Shown here: positions 1 to 8,791 of the stretch, piece by piece | How the letters are laid out: every line of letters starts with the position of its first letter | Numbering within the stretch: position 1 is the stretch's first letter | Assembly: GCA_003248935.1 (NCBI GenBank) | Contig: QFQF01000005.1 | Coordinates: forward strand, 62,001-126,000 | Length of the DNA: 64,000 bases | Source: Sphingobium sp. | GTDB taxonomy: Bacteria; Pseudomonadota; Alphaproteobacteria; Sphingomonadales; Sphingomonadaceae | Direction: 5' to 3' | Notes under the pieces: model-generated | What the model was told of the DNA's origin: nothing | The model's input: only the letters and a program-made list of their open reading frames with translations | Databases searched by the model: none | Translations under genes and position numbers: made by a program

Positions 1-941
1 TTCGGGAAATCCGAACGGCCGGTCGCAACAATGGCGTCGGGACGCGCGGCGCGCGCGACATCCGGCAGTATCTCTGGCTCCGGATTGGCGAGCGCGAAGA
101 TCAGCGGCTTGTCCGACAGCAGCGGCAGCCATTCGGGCTTCAGCACGCCGGGTGCCGACAGGCCGAGGAAGATATCGGCGCCCGGCAGCACCTCCGGCAG
201 GGCACGCGCATCGGTCTGCCGGGCGTAGCGCGCCATGTTCGGCAACATGCCCTCTCGTCCGGCGTGGACGACGCCGTCCTTGTCGGTCAGCGTCACATGC
301 TCGACCGGAAGACCCATCGACACCAGAAGGTCGACACAGGCCAGCGCGGCCGCGCCCGCGCCGGACGTCACCAGGCGCGCATCCTTCAGATCCTTGCCCT
401 GCAGCACCAGCGCATTGCGGACGGCGGCGGCAACGACGATCGCGGTGCCGTGCTGGTCGTCGTGAAAGACCGGAATCTTCATCCGCTTCTTCAGTTCGGC
501 CTCGATCGCGAAACATTCCGGCGCCTTGATATCTTCAAGGTTGATGCCGCCAAAGGTCGGTTCGAGCAGCGCCACCGCATCAATGAAGCGTTCGGCATCG
601 GTCGTGTCGATCTCGATATCGAACACGTCGATATCGGCGAATTTCTTGAAGAGGACGGCCTTGCCTTCCATCACCGGCTTCGACGCCAGCGCGCCGATCG
701 CGCCTAGCCCCAGCACAGCCGTTCCGTTGGAGATGACCCCGACCAGATTGCCCCGCGCGGTGTAATCCAGCGCCTTGTCCGGATCGACGGCTATCTCCTC
801 GCACGGCGCGGCGACGCCGGGCGAATATGCAAGCGCCAGGTCACGCTGGTTCACCATCCGCTTGGTCGGCTCGATCATCAGCTTGCCGGGTCGCGGACGC
901 AGGTGATAGTCGAGTGCGGCGCGGCGAAGTGTTTCGTCCAT
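1..941 (-). CDS. maeB: NADP-dependent malic enzyme, N-terminal part (cut by window edge)
   Basis: Oxidative decarboxylation of malate to pyruvate, in the cytoplasm. Reading the minus strand from the ATG at 941 gives an open frame to the window edge with no stop, about 313 residues. It shows malic-enzyme landmarks: LAYSPGVAAPCEEI near the start, a GNLVGVISNGTAVLGLG stretch, FGGINLEDIKAPECF, and the metal-site stretch PVFHDDQHGTA followed by a nucleotide-binding GAGAAALACVDLL. Bacterial MaeB proteins of this type usually continue to about 750 residues with a C-terminal phosphotransacetylase-like domain. That part would lie outside the window, so I cannot tell whether it is present. The gene is divergent from the M3 peptidase gene. 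The family call is firm. Confidence 0.93.
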   Translation of the reverse strand, partial: MDETLRRAALDYHLRPRPGKLMIEPTKRMVNQRDLALAYSPGVAAPCEEIAVDPDKALDYTARGNLVGVISNGTAVLGLGAIGALASKPVMEGKAVLFKKFADIDVFDIEIDTTDAERFIDAVALLEPTFGGINLEDIKAPECFAIEAELKKRMKIPVFHDDQHGTAIVVAAAVRNALVLQGKDLKDARLVTSGAGAAALACVDLLVSMGLPVEHVTLTDKDGVVHAGREGMLPNMARYARQTDARALPEVLPGADIFLGLSAPGVLKPEWLPLLSDKPLIFALANPEPEILPDVARAARPDAIVATGRSDFP

Positions 942-1164
942 GCAAAATCCTTAATGCCCGCCCTGGGGAGGAAGCTGGCTGTGGAAACGGGTGTCGCCTA
1001 AAGCCCCTAGAGCCATTTCCCCATCGGTGGAACACCCGACGTGCCGGAAAATCGCGGCTGACCATGACCCGCTCCGCTCCCGGGGCTCTTGAAGCCGGCG
1101 GGTTTTCCCCCGACATTGCCGGAACGGGCATCGCCGATGCCGATTGGAACCAGTGCGAGTGATC
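942..1164. other. Divergent intergenic region between malic enzyme and M3 peptidase
   Basis: This 223-base gap separates two divergently transcribed genes and should hold both promoters. I see no convincing sigma-70 pair, terminator or coding frame in it. The longer frames that cross it are antisense shadows of the flanking genes. Confidence 0.5.
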
Positions 1165-3201
1165 ATGACGACCGACAATCCCCTTCTCGCCGACACCGAC
1201 CTTCCCGATTTTGCCGCCATCGCCGCGACCGATGTCGTTCCTGCGATGGAAGCCGCCATCGCCGGACACAAGGCCACAGTCGATGCGATCGCGGCGTCGG
1301 GTTCGGACGATTTCAGCGCCGTCATGCTTGCGGCCGAGCGGGCAGACTTCGCTCTGTCCCGCACGTGGTCGCCGGTCAGCCACCTCGCATCCGTCGCCGA
1401 CACACCTGCCTTGCGGGAGGCGCATGCAACCGGTCAGGCGATGATGACCGCCTATCTGATGGAGGCGGGACAGAACCGCGCGCATCACGACGCCGTTGCC
1501 CGCGTGGCCGCGCGCGCCGACTTCGCGTCCCTGCCCGCACCGCAGCGACGGGCCGTCGCACTGGCGCTGCGTGGTTTCCGCCTTGCAGGTGTCGCGCTGG
1601 AGGGCACGGCGCGGCAACGCTTCCTCGATGTCGGGGTGGAACTCAGCGACCTCAGCACCAAATTCGGCAATGCTGTTCTCGATGCGACCGAGGCGTGGAG
1701 CGAACATGTAACCAACGAAGTGGCGCTGGACGGTGTGCCGGACAGCGACAAGGTGATCCTCGCTGCCTATGCGCAGGAGAAAGGCCTGCCAGGCTGGCTG
1801 ATCACGCTCCGGCAGCCGAGCGTGCTCGCTATCCTGCTCCACGCGAACGACCGGGCCCTGCGCGAGCGGGTATATCGCGCCAACGCGACGCGCGCGTCCG
1901 AACAGGCGGACGACATGAGCTTCGACAACAGCGACCGGATCGACGCGATCATGGCGCTCCGCCATGAGGCCGCGCAGATACTGGGCTTTGCCGATGCGGC
2001 GGCGCTGTCGCTGGAAACCAAGATGGCGGCCGACGCCGATGAGGCGCTTGCATTCCTGGCCGATCTTGCCCGCCGGGCCCGACCGGTCGCCGAACGGGAA
2101 CTGGCCGAGGCGCGCGCATTTGCTGCGCAGCATTTCGCAATCGACGACCTCCAGTCATGGGATCTGTCCTACGTCGCGGAAGCGATGCGCCGCACCCTCC
2201 ACGGCGTCGATCAGGAGGCGATGAAGGCCTATTTCCCGCTGCCCCGCGTCCTCGCCGGCACACAGGCGCTGATTGAACGGTTGTTCGACGTGCGGCTGGT
2301 CGCGCGTACGGACGTATCGACATGGCATCCCGACGTCATCTTCTACGACGTGGCCGACGCCGACGGCATGGTCGTTGCCGGTGTCTATCTCGACCTCTTC
2401 GCGCGCGCGGGCAAGCGTGGCGGCGCGTGGATGGACGTGTGCCGCGCGCGCTTCCGCGATGCCGACCGCTTTCACCGGCCGATCGCCTATCTGACGACCA
2501 ATTTCGCTCCGCCCGCCGGTGACCGGCCCTCTCTGGTCACGCACAACGATGTGGTAACATTGTTCCACGAATTCGGGCATGTGCTGCATCACCTGCTGAC
2601 GGAGGTCGACATCCCCTCCATCGGTGGCATTTCCGGCGTCGAGTGGGATGCGGTGGAACTGCCCAGCCAGTTCATGGAGAATTTTGCCTGGGACCGCGAC
2701 ACGCTGATCGGTCTGTCCGGCCATGTCGACACGGGCGAGCCCCTGCCGCAGGCGATGTTCGACCGGCTGCTCGCCGCACGGCAGTTCCAGGCGGGCCTCG
2801 CCGTACTGCGCCAGATCGAGTTCGCCACGTTCGACCTGCTGCTCCACCGCGACTATGAGCCAGCCGCAGGCGCACGGGTCAACGAGACGCTGGAGCGCGT
2901 GCGCGCCGCGGTCGCTGTCGTCCGCCCCCCGGAATGGAACCGCTTCGCCCACGGCTTCACGCACATCTTCGCGGGCGGCTATGCAGCGGGCTATTATTCC
3001 TACCTGTGGGCCGAACTGCTGTCGGCTGACGCGTTCGAACTGTTTGCGCATATGGACACCCCCGGTGGCGGCGCGACCGCGTTCCGGCGCGAAATTCTGG
3101 CGGCTGGTGCCAGCCGCACGGCGGCGGAGAATTTCCAGGCCTATGCCGGTCGCCCGCCGAAGGTCGATGCGCTGCTGCGGATGCGCGGCCTCGCGGCCTG
3201 A
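1165..3201 (+). CDS. M3 family metallopeptidase (oligopeptidase A / peptidyl-dipeptidase type)
   Basis: A zinc peptidase that cleaves short cytoplasmic peptides, completing protein and signal-peptide turnover. It is 678 residues long, the normal size for PrlC/Dcp proteins. The zinc motif HEFGH sits near residue 468, followed by the downstream glutamate context GGISGVEWDAVELPSQFMEN typical of the family. The C-terminal FTHIFAGGYAAGYYSYLWAE stretch is also a standard M3 signature. I chose the ATG at 1165 because the upstream TTG at 1144 only adds seven unconserved residues. No signal peptide is visible. The next gene starts 26 bases downstream on the same strand. Oligopeptidase A and Dcp cannot be separated by eye. 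Confidence 0.9.
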   Translation: MTTDNPLLADTDLPDFAAIAATDVVPAMEAAIAGHKATVDAIAASGSDDFSAVMLAAERADFALSRTWSPVSHLASVADTPALREAHATGQAMMTAYLMEAGQNRAHHDAVARVAARADFASLPAPQRRAVALALRGFRLAGVALEGTARQRFLDVGVELSDLSTKFGNAVLDATEAWSEHVTNEVALDGVPDSDKVILAAYAQEKGLPGWLITLRQPSVLAILLHANDRALRERVYRANATRASEQADDMSFDNSDRIDAIMALRHEAAQILGFADAAALSLETKMAADADEALAFLADLARRARPVAERELAEARAFAAQHFAIDDLQSWDLSYVAEAMRRTLHGVDQEAMKAYFPLPRVLAGTQALIERLFDVRLVARTDVSTWHPDVIFYDVADADGMVVAGVYLDLFARAGKRGGAWMDVCRARFRDADRFHRPIAYLTTNFAPPAGDRPSLVTHNDVVTLFHEFGHVLHHLLTEVDIPSIGGISGVEWDAVELPSQFMENFAWDRDTLIGLSGHVDTGEPLPQAMFDRLLAARQFQAGLAVLRQIEFATFDLLLHRDYEPAAGARVNETLERVRAAVAVVRPPEWNRFAHGFTHIFAGGYAAGYYSYLWAELLSADAFELFAHMDTPGGGATAFRREILAAGASRTAAENFQAYAGRPPKVDALLRMRGLAA

Positions 3202-3227
3202 ACAGTTTCCAAAGACGATGGCGTGCC

Positions 3228-3881
3228 ATGCCGAACGAGGACCATAACGACCCGCCTTTCGACCCCGACTTCCAAGTCCGTCTGGACGATCTTATCGTCT
3301 GGCGGCGCGACGTTCGCCATTTCCGGACCGATCCGCTCCCCGACTATGCTCTCGAGGAATTGCTGCGTCTCGCCGCATGCGCACCATCGGTAGGCAATGC
3401 CCAGCCATGGCGCTTCGTCCGCCTGCGCAGCCCGGCGTTGCGCGCCACGCTCGCCGGCCATGTGGACGCGGAGGCGGCTCGCGCTGGCCAGCGCTACACC
3501 AGCGAACGCGCCAAGCTCTATGATGGCCTGAAACTTCACGGCATCCGGGAGGCACCGGAACTGCTGGCGGTGTTCAGCGACGAAGCGCCCGCTACAGGGC
3601 ACGGTCTGGGCATCGCCACGATGCCGGAGGCACTGCGCTATTCGACGGTGATGGCGATCCACACGTTCTGGCTTGCCGCTCGGGCCCGCGGCATCGGACT
3701 GGGCTGGGTCTCCATCATCGATCCCGCAAAGATCGGAACGCTGCTCGACGTGCCCGCGCACTGGCATTTCATCGCCCTGCTGTGCCTCGGCTATCCAACC
3801 GAACCATCGGCCATTCCCGAACTGCAACGGCGCGGCTGGCAGGACCGGATCGACTGGCACACGCATGTCACGGAACGCTGA
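3228..3881 (+). CDS. bluB: 5,6-dimethylbenzimidazole synthase
   Basis: BluB breaks down reduced FMN with oxygen to make 5,6-dimethylbenzimidazole, the lower ligand of cobalamin. The 217-residue protein has the nitroreductase-like fold signatures of BluB: WRRDVRHFRTDPLP near residue 25, CAPSVGNAQPWRFVRL near residue 50, and GLGIATMPEALRYSTVMAIHTFWLAARARGIGLGWVSI near the centre. No other cobalamin gene is visible within 60 kb. BluB therefore stands alone, and it may sit behind the M3 peptidase gene 26 bases upstream only by position. A generic nitroreductase is the alternative, but the GLGWVSI and C-terminal LCLGYP segments favour BluB. Confidence 0.9.
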   Translation: MPNEDHNDPPFDPDFQVRLDDLIVWRRDVRHFRTDPLPDYALEELLRLAACAPSVGNAQPWRFVRLRSPALRATLAGHVDAEAARAGQRYTSERAKLYDGLKLHGIREAPELLAVFSDEAPATGHGLGIATMPEALRYSTVMAIHTFWLAARARGIGLGWVSIIDPAKIGTLLDVPAHWHFIALLCLGYPTEPSAIPELQRRGWQDRIDWHTHVTER

Positions 3882-3963
3882 TCGCTGAAGCAACGTCGGC
3901 TGTCGCACTGGTCATGATGCGTACTATCGGGCTAACAGGAGCAAAAATGGAGCTTGCCCCCGG

Positions 3964-6018
3964 ATGCCTATCGCCCGTCACCTGCCCTGGATCGCGTTCG
4001 CCCTCATCGGGACAGCCTGCCTCGGCGTGCTGGCCGTCGCACGGGGAGAGGCGGTCAACGCGCTGTGGATCGTGGTCGCGGCGGTCAGCCTGTTCCTCGT
4101 CGCCTATCGCTATTACGCGCTCTACATCGCCCGCCATGTGATGCGGCTCGATCCCGCTCGGCCAACCCCGGCGATCCGGCGTGCCGACGGTCTCGATTAT
4201 GTCGCGACGGACCGGACGGTGCTGTTCGGCCACCATTTCGCGGCGATCGCCGGTGCCGGGCCGCTGGTCGGGCCGGTGCTGGCCGCGCAGATGGGCTACC
4301 TCCCCGGGACGCTGTGGATCATCTTCGGCGTCGTGCTGGCGGGCGCTGTACAGGACTTCATGGTGCTGTTCGTCTCGATGCGCCGCGACGGCAAGTCACT
4401 GGGCGAACTGATCCGCATGGAGATGGGACAGGTTGCGGGCACGATCGCGCTGTTCGGCGCGTTCATGATCATGGTGATCATCCTCGCCGTCCTGGCGCTG
4501 ATCGTCGTCAAGGCGCTTGCGGAGAGCCCGTGGGGCATGTTTACGGTCGCTGCGACCGTACCTCTCGCACTGCTGATGGGCGTCTACACCCGCTGGATCA
4601 GGCCCGGCCGCATCGGCGAGGTATCGCTGCTCGGCCTGATCGGCCTGCTTCTCGCCATCATCTATGGACAGAGCATCGCGCAATCGCCGGTCTGGGGCCC
4701 TGCCTTCACCTTCACGCCGGTGCAACTGTGCTGGATCCTGATCGGCTATGGCGCCGTCGCGTCCGTCCTGCCGGTCTGGCTGCTGCTCGCCCCGCGGGAC
4801 TATCTCTCGACATTCCTGAAGATCGGCGCGATCGGGGCGCTCGCGATCGGCATCGTCATCATGGCACCGCCGCTGCGGATGCCCGCATTGACCCAGTTCG
4901 TCGCAGGCGGCGGGCCGGTGTGGTCCGGTGGACTTTTTCCCTTCCTTTTTATCACCATCGCGTGCGGCGCGGTTTCCGGTTTCCATGCGCTGATCTCCAG
5001 CGGCACGACGCCCAAGCTGATCGCCAGCGAAAGCCATGCTCCGCTGATCGGCTATGGCGCGATGCTGATGGAGGCGTTCGTCGCGATCATGGCGCTCGTC
5101 GGCGCGTCGATCCTCGATCCCGGCATCTATTTCACCATGAACAGCCCGGCGGCGCTGATCGGGACCGACCCGGCGAGCGCTTCAGCCGCCGTCACCGCCA
5201 TGGGCTTCCCGATCAGCGCCGACCTTCTCGCACAGACGGCGCGAGACGTGGGCGAACACACGATCATTTCACGCGCGGGCGGCGCGCCGACCCTTGCCGT
5301 CGCCATGGCGGAGATATTCTCCCATGTCGTCGGCGGCCCCGCGATGAAGGCATTCTGGTATCATTTCGCCATCCTGTTCGAGGCGCTGTTCATCCTGACC
5401 GCCGTCGATGCCGGGACACGCGCGGGACGCTTCATGCTTCAGGACCTGATCGGCCTTGCCGTCCCGTCGTTCAAGGACAATGGCGGCATGGCCCCCGGCA
5501 TCATCGCCACGGGCCTGACCGTCGGCGCCTGGGGCTTCTTCCTCTATCAGGGCGTCACTGACCCGCTGGGCGGCGTCAACACACTCTGGCCGGTATTCGG
5601 CATCTCCAACCAGATGCTCGCCGCCATTGCCCTCATGCTCTCGACCGCCGTGCTATTCCGCATGAAGCAGGACCGCTACGCCTGGGTGACGGTGCTGCCC
5701 ACGGCATGGCTGTTGATATGCACGCTGTCGGCCGGTTTTCTCAAGCTGTTCTCGACGGACGTGAAGATCGGCTTCCTGGCCCATGCGGCCAAGTTCCAGG
5801 GCGCGGTCGACCGGGGCGAACTGCTCGCCCCCGCAAAGACGATGGCGGAGATGCGCCGGATCGTCTTCAATGACCGGATCGATGCAGCGCTCTGTGCCCT
5901 GTTCCTGGCCGTGGTGCTGTCGATCCTGTTCTTCACCATCCGCACCTGCCTCGCCGCCCGTCGCAGTGCGATGCCCACGATGTGGGAAATCCCCGCCCAT
6001 GCGGTGCCGGCGGAATGA
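3964..6018 (+). CDS. cstA: Carbon starvation protein A family transporter
   Basis: A multi-spanning inner-membrane transporter. E. coli members import peptides and pyruvate during carbon limitation. The 684-residue protein is hydrophobic throughout, with about 16-18 probable membrane segments. It carries the family stretches GPLVGPVLAAQMGYLPGTLW, FHALISSGTTPKLI and FGISNQMLAAIALML. Length matches CstA. The stop codon overlaps the start of the small YbdD gene in an ATGA, so the two are translationally coupled. The transported substrate here is not determined by sequence. A divergently oriented LysR gene follows downstream. Confidence 0.93.
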   Translation: MPIARHLPWIAFALIGTACLGVLAVARGEAVNALWIVVAAVSLFLVAYRYYALYIARHVMRLDPARPTPAIRRADGLDYVATDRTVLFGHHFAAIAGAGPLVGPVLAAQMGYLPGTLWIIFGVVLAGAVQDFMVLFVSMRRDGKSLGELIRMEMGQVAGTIALFGAFMIMVIILAVLALIVVKALAESPWGMFTVAATVPLALLMGVYTRWIRPGRIGEVSLLGLIGLLLAIIYGQSIAQSPVWGPAFTFTPVQLCWILIGYGAVASVLPVWLLLAPRDYLSTFLKIGAIGALAIGIVIMAPPLRMPALTQFVAGGGPVWSGGLFPFLFITIACGAVSGFHALISSGTTPKLIASESHAPLIGYGAMLMEAFVAIMALVGASILDPGIYFTMNSPAALIGTDPASASAAVTAMGFPISADLLAQTARDVGEHTIISRAGGAPTLAVAMAEIFSHVVGGPAMKAFWYHFAILFEALFILTAVDAGTRAGRFMLQDLIGLAVPSFKDNGGMAPGIIATGLTVGAWGFFLYQGVTDPLGGVNTLWPVFGISNQMLAAIALMLSTAVLFRMKQDRYAWVTVLPTAWLLICTLSAGFLKLFSTDVKIGFLAHAAKFQGAVDRGELLAPAKTMAEMRRIVFNDRIDAALCALFLAVVLSILFFTIRTCLAARRSAMPTMWEIPAHAVPAE

Positions 6019-6200
6019 GCAGTTTCCTCACGATGCTGCGCCGGACCGCGCACCTGATGGTCGGCATGCCGGACTATGACAGCTATCTGCGCCACATGGC
6101 CGAGCATCACCCCGACCAGCCGGTGATGGACCGCACCACATTCTTCCGAGACCGGCAGGAAGCGCGATATGGCGGGAGGAACGGCGGCCGCTGCTGCTGA
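6015..6200 (+). CDS. ybdD: YbdD/YjiX family small protein, CstA partner
   Basis: A 61-residue protein that starts inside the cstA stop codon (ATGA overlap). It contains the family core LMVGMPDYDSYLRHMAEHHPDQPVM followed by a basic tail with FFRDRQEARY. This small family is almost always encoded directly after CstA-type transporters and is needed with them for pyruvate uptake in E. coli. The C-terminal end here is GGRNGGRCC, a common sphingomonad and proteobacterial variant. I used the coupled ATG rather than an upstream in-frame ATG at 5982, which lies inside cstA. Confidence 0.9.
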   Translation: MSSFLTMLRRTAHLMVGMPDYDSYLRHMAEHHPDQPVMDRTTFFRDRQEARYGGRNGGRCC

Positions 6201-6205
6201 GCGCC

Positions 6206-7084
6206 TTACCCTCCCTCATGGGGGAATTGATCGGCCAGAAAGTCCAGCACAGCGCGTACCCGCACCGGCAGCCGGACACCGGCGAAGCGATGGATGACGG
6301 AAACGGTCAGCGGCGCGATCGCCACACCGGGCAGCAGCGCGACCAGCGTCCCGCTCAGCAGGTCGTTACGGACCTGTAACCGGGGCAGCAGCCCGATCCC
6401 CAGGCCGCTCACGACCGCCCGATGGACCGCCTCGCTGCTGTTGGCCCGGAAACATCCATCGATCCGCAATTGCTGGCGACCGATCTCCCATACCGTCTGG
6501 CTCGGCCCATAGCCGTAAGCGATGCATTCATGGGCGGACAGCGCGGCCACGTCGCTGGGCATGCCGCGGTCCGAAAGATAGGCGGGACTGGCCACCACGA
6601 CGCGATCGACCGGCCCCAGCAGCACGACGGCGGCATCCGCCCCCTCTTCGCCCACACGAATGGCGAGATCGAGACCGGTGTCGATCAGGCTGTCCTGCCA
6701 GTCCGACACTGCGAATTCGACTTTCAGCGCCGGATGGCGCGCATGCAGAACGGGCAGCAGCGCTGCGTAATGCAACCCCAGCATCGTCGTGACACCCATC
6801 CGCACGATGCCGCGCGCCACCGGATCGCCGCTCACCTCCGCTTCCGCATGGTCGATTTCCTCGATCACCGCACGGGCATGATCGAGCAGTCTTTCCCCTT
6901 CCCGCGTCAACGTGAGGCGGCGGGTCGAACGGTTCAGCAGGCGCGTGCCGAAATGCGCCTCCAGATGATCGATCCGGCGCGCGATGGTCGTGTGGCTGGC
7001 ATGGCTCTGCGCGGCAACCGCTGAAAAGTTCAGATGCTCGGCGACGCGCACGAAGGTTCTCAGGGACTGGACGAGATCGCTCAT
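6206..7084 (-). CDS. LysR-type transcriptional regulator
   Basis: A 292-residue LysR regulator. The N-terminal winged helix-turn-helix runs from about residue 1 to 60 (LRTFVRVAEHLNFSAVAAQ, then HTTIARRIDHLEAHFGTRLLNRSTR). The rest is a periplasmic-binding-like effector domain. Its position divergent from the CoA-transferase gene across a 123-base gap suggests that it controls that gene and itself. The gene ends 5 bases after ybdD on the opposite strand, so the two converge without an obvious terminator. The effector is unknown. Confidence 0.9.
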   Translation of the reverse strand: MSDLVQSLRTFVRVAEHLNFSAVAAQSHASHTTIARRIDHLEAHFGTRLLNRSTRRLTLTREGERLLDHARAVIEEIDHAEAEVSGDPVARGIVRMGVTTMLGLHYAALLPVLHARHPALKVEFAVSDWQDSLIDTGLDLAIRVGEEGADAAVVLLGPVDRVVVASPAYLSDRGMPSDVAALSAHECIAYGYGPSQTVWEIGRQQLRIDGCFRANSSEAVHRAVVSGLGIGLLPRLQVRNDLLSGTLVALLPGVAIAPLTVSVIHRFAGVRLPVRVRAVLDFLADQFPHEGG

Positions 7085-7102
7085 TTCACCATTTTACGCA
7101 CA

Positions 7103-7113
7103 ATTGCTGCAAT
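7103..7113. promoter_or_regulatory. Candidate LysR binding dyad between lysR and CoA-transferase
   Basis: ATTGCTGCAAT is a perfect 5-bp inverted repeat around one base, 19 bases upstream of the LysR start. LysR proteins usually bind such interrupted dyads (T-N11-A type) in divergent promoters. A related half-site (ATTGCA) lies at about 7124-7129. This is inference from position and symmetry. Confidence 0.4.
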
Positions 7114-7207
7114 CATTATCTCCATTGCATCTTTTCCTGCACTGGTCGAGCATGGCTGAAGGGCCGGCCCGTACGACCGCTGCCCGAGCAGGAGTGGAAC
7201 CCCGTCC

Positions 7208-8749
7208 ATGTCATCCGATCGAATCGCCCATCCCACATTGCGTTCGCGCGTCATGTCCGCCGCCGACGCCGCGCGCCTGATCGACCACGGCATGACCGTC
7301 GGCATGAGCGGCTTCACCGGATCGGGCTATCCCAAGGCCGTACCCGTTGCCTTAGCCGAACGTATAGAGGCTGAGCATGCGGCGGGCCGGCCGATGCGCG
7401 TCAAGGTGTGGACCGGCGCATCCACCGGACCGGAACTGGACGGCGCCCTTGCCCGCGCCAACGGCATCGAACTGCGCCTGCCCTATAATTCCGATCCGCT
7501 TGTGCGCGAGCGGATCAACAAGGGTGAGATCGACTATCTCGACATGCATCTGAGCCAGGTCGCGCCGATGGCGTGGCAGGGCTTTCTGGGCCCGCTCGAC
7601 GTCGCGGTGATTGAGGTAACGGCAATCCGTCCCGACGGCTCCCTCGTCCCCTCATCGTCCGTCGGGAACAACAAGACCTGGCTTGATCGCGCACAGGCCG
7701 TCATCCTGGAGGTCAACCGCTGGCAGAACCCTGCGCTGGAGGGGATGCATGACATCTATTACGGCACCGCATTGCCGCCGCATCGCGTGCCCATCCCGCT
7801 CGTCAAGCCGTCCGACCTGATCGGTCAGCCGACCCTGCGCTGTGACCCGGACAAGATCGTCGCGATCGTCGAGACGGATGCACCGGACCGCAATCTGCCC
7901 TTCACGCCGCCCGATGCCAGCGCCCGCGCCATCGCCGCGCACCTGCTCGATTTCCTTGGCCATGAAGTGGCGAAGGGCCGCCTTCCCGAAAACCTGCTGC
8001 CGCTTCAGTCGGGCGTCGGCAACATCGCCAACGCCGTGCTGGGCGGGCTGGTCGACGGGCCGTTCCACGGCCTCACATCCTATACCGAAGTGATCCAGGA
8101 CGGGATGCTCGACCTGCTGGACAGCGGCCGGCTGACAATGGCATCCGCCACGTCCTTCTCGCTCAGCCCGGATGCCGCCGCCCGCATCAACGCCGACATG
8201 GAGCGGTACCGGGGACGGATGATCCTGCGCCCGCAGGAGATCAGCAACCATCCTGAACTGATCCGCCGCCTCGGCTGCATCGCAATGAACGGCCTTATAG
8301 AGGCCGACATCTACGGCAATGTGAACTCCACCTGCGTCATGGGATCGCGCATCCAGAACGGCATAGGCGGGTCGGGCGACTTCGCGCGCAACGCCTACAT
8401 CTCGATCTTCATGACGCCCTCCATGGCGAAGGGCGGTGCGATCTCCGCCATCGTGCCGCAGGCGGCACATGTCGACCACATCATGCAGGACGTGGCCGTC
8501 ATCGTCACCGAGCAGGGCCTTGCCGACCTGCGCGGCCTGTCCCCCCGCCAGCGCGCGCGGCTGGTGATCGACCGCTGCGCCCACCCCGATTATCGCGATG
8601 CGCTGAACGACTACTTCACGCGCGCATGCCGCGATGCCTACGGACTGCACGCACCGTCGCTGCCGGGTGAGGCGCTGTCATGGCATCAGCGGTTCATCGA
8701 TACCGGCACGATGCGGGAAAGGGTCGAAAGCCCGGAACCTGTCGCCTGA
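7208..8749 (+). CDS. Acetyl-CoA hydrolase/transferase family protein, likely succinyl-CoA:acetate CoA-transferase
   Basis: It moves CoA between carboxylic acids, most likely succinyl-CoA and acetate, linking acetate handling to the TCA cycle. It has 513 residues, as in AarC and Cat1. The glycine-rich N-terminal MSGFTGSGYPKAVPVAL, the central SGVGNIANAVLGGL and the catalytic glutamate context GLTSYTEVIQDG (near residue 295) are present. So is the C-terminal VDHIMQDVAVIVTEQGLADLRG. The ribosome-binding site is weak (GGAG about 12 bases upstream). The gene is single and lies opposite a LysR regulator. An acetyl-CoA hydrolase role cannot be excluded by sequence alone. Confidence 0.88.
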   Translation: MSSDRIAHPTLRSRVMSAADAARLIDHGMTVGMSGFTGSGYPKAVPVALAERIEAEHAAGRPMRVKVWTGASTGPELDGALARANGIELRLPYNSDPLVRERINKGEIDYLDMHLSQVAPMAWQGFLGPLDVAVIEVTAIRPDGSLVPSSSVGNNKTWLDRAQAVILEVNRWQNPALEGMHDIYYGTALPPHRVPIPLVKPSDLIGQPTLRCDPDKIVAIVETDAPDRNLPFTPPDASARAIAAHLLDFLGHEVAKGRLPENLLPLQSGVGNIANAVLGGLVDGPFHGLTSYTEVIQDGMLDLLDSGRLTMASATSFSLSPDAAARINADMERYRGRMILRPQEISNHPELIRRLGCIAMNGLIEADIYGNVNSTCVMGSRIQNGIGGSGDFARNAYISIFMTPSMAKGGAISAIVPQAAHVDHIMQDVAVIVTEQGLADLRGLSPRQRARLVIDRCAHPDYRDALNDYFTRACRDAYGLHAPSLPGEALSWHQRFIDTGTMRERVESPEPVA

Positions 8750-8791
8750 CCATGCTCGACGCGGGGAGGCAGGGGCGTTAGGCTTTCACGC

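Noticed and set aside
841..2133. Open frame of 430 codons on the minus strand
   Set aside because: It is an antisense shadow of the M3 peptidase gene, with arginine- and histidine-rich, low-complexity composition and no family resemblance.
3954..5561. Open frame of 535 codons overlapping cstA in another frame
   Set aside because: The true frame encodes a clear CstA protein. The shadow is rich in Arg, Gly and Pro as expected from high-GC out-of-frame reading.
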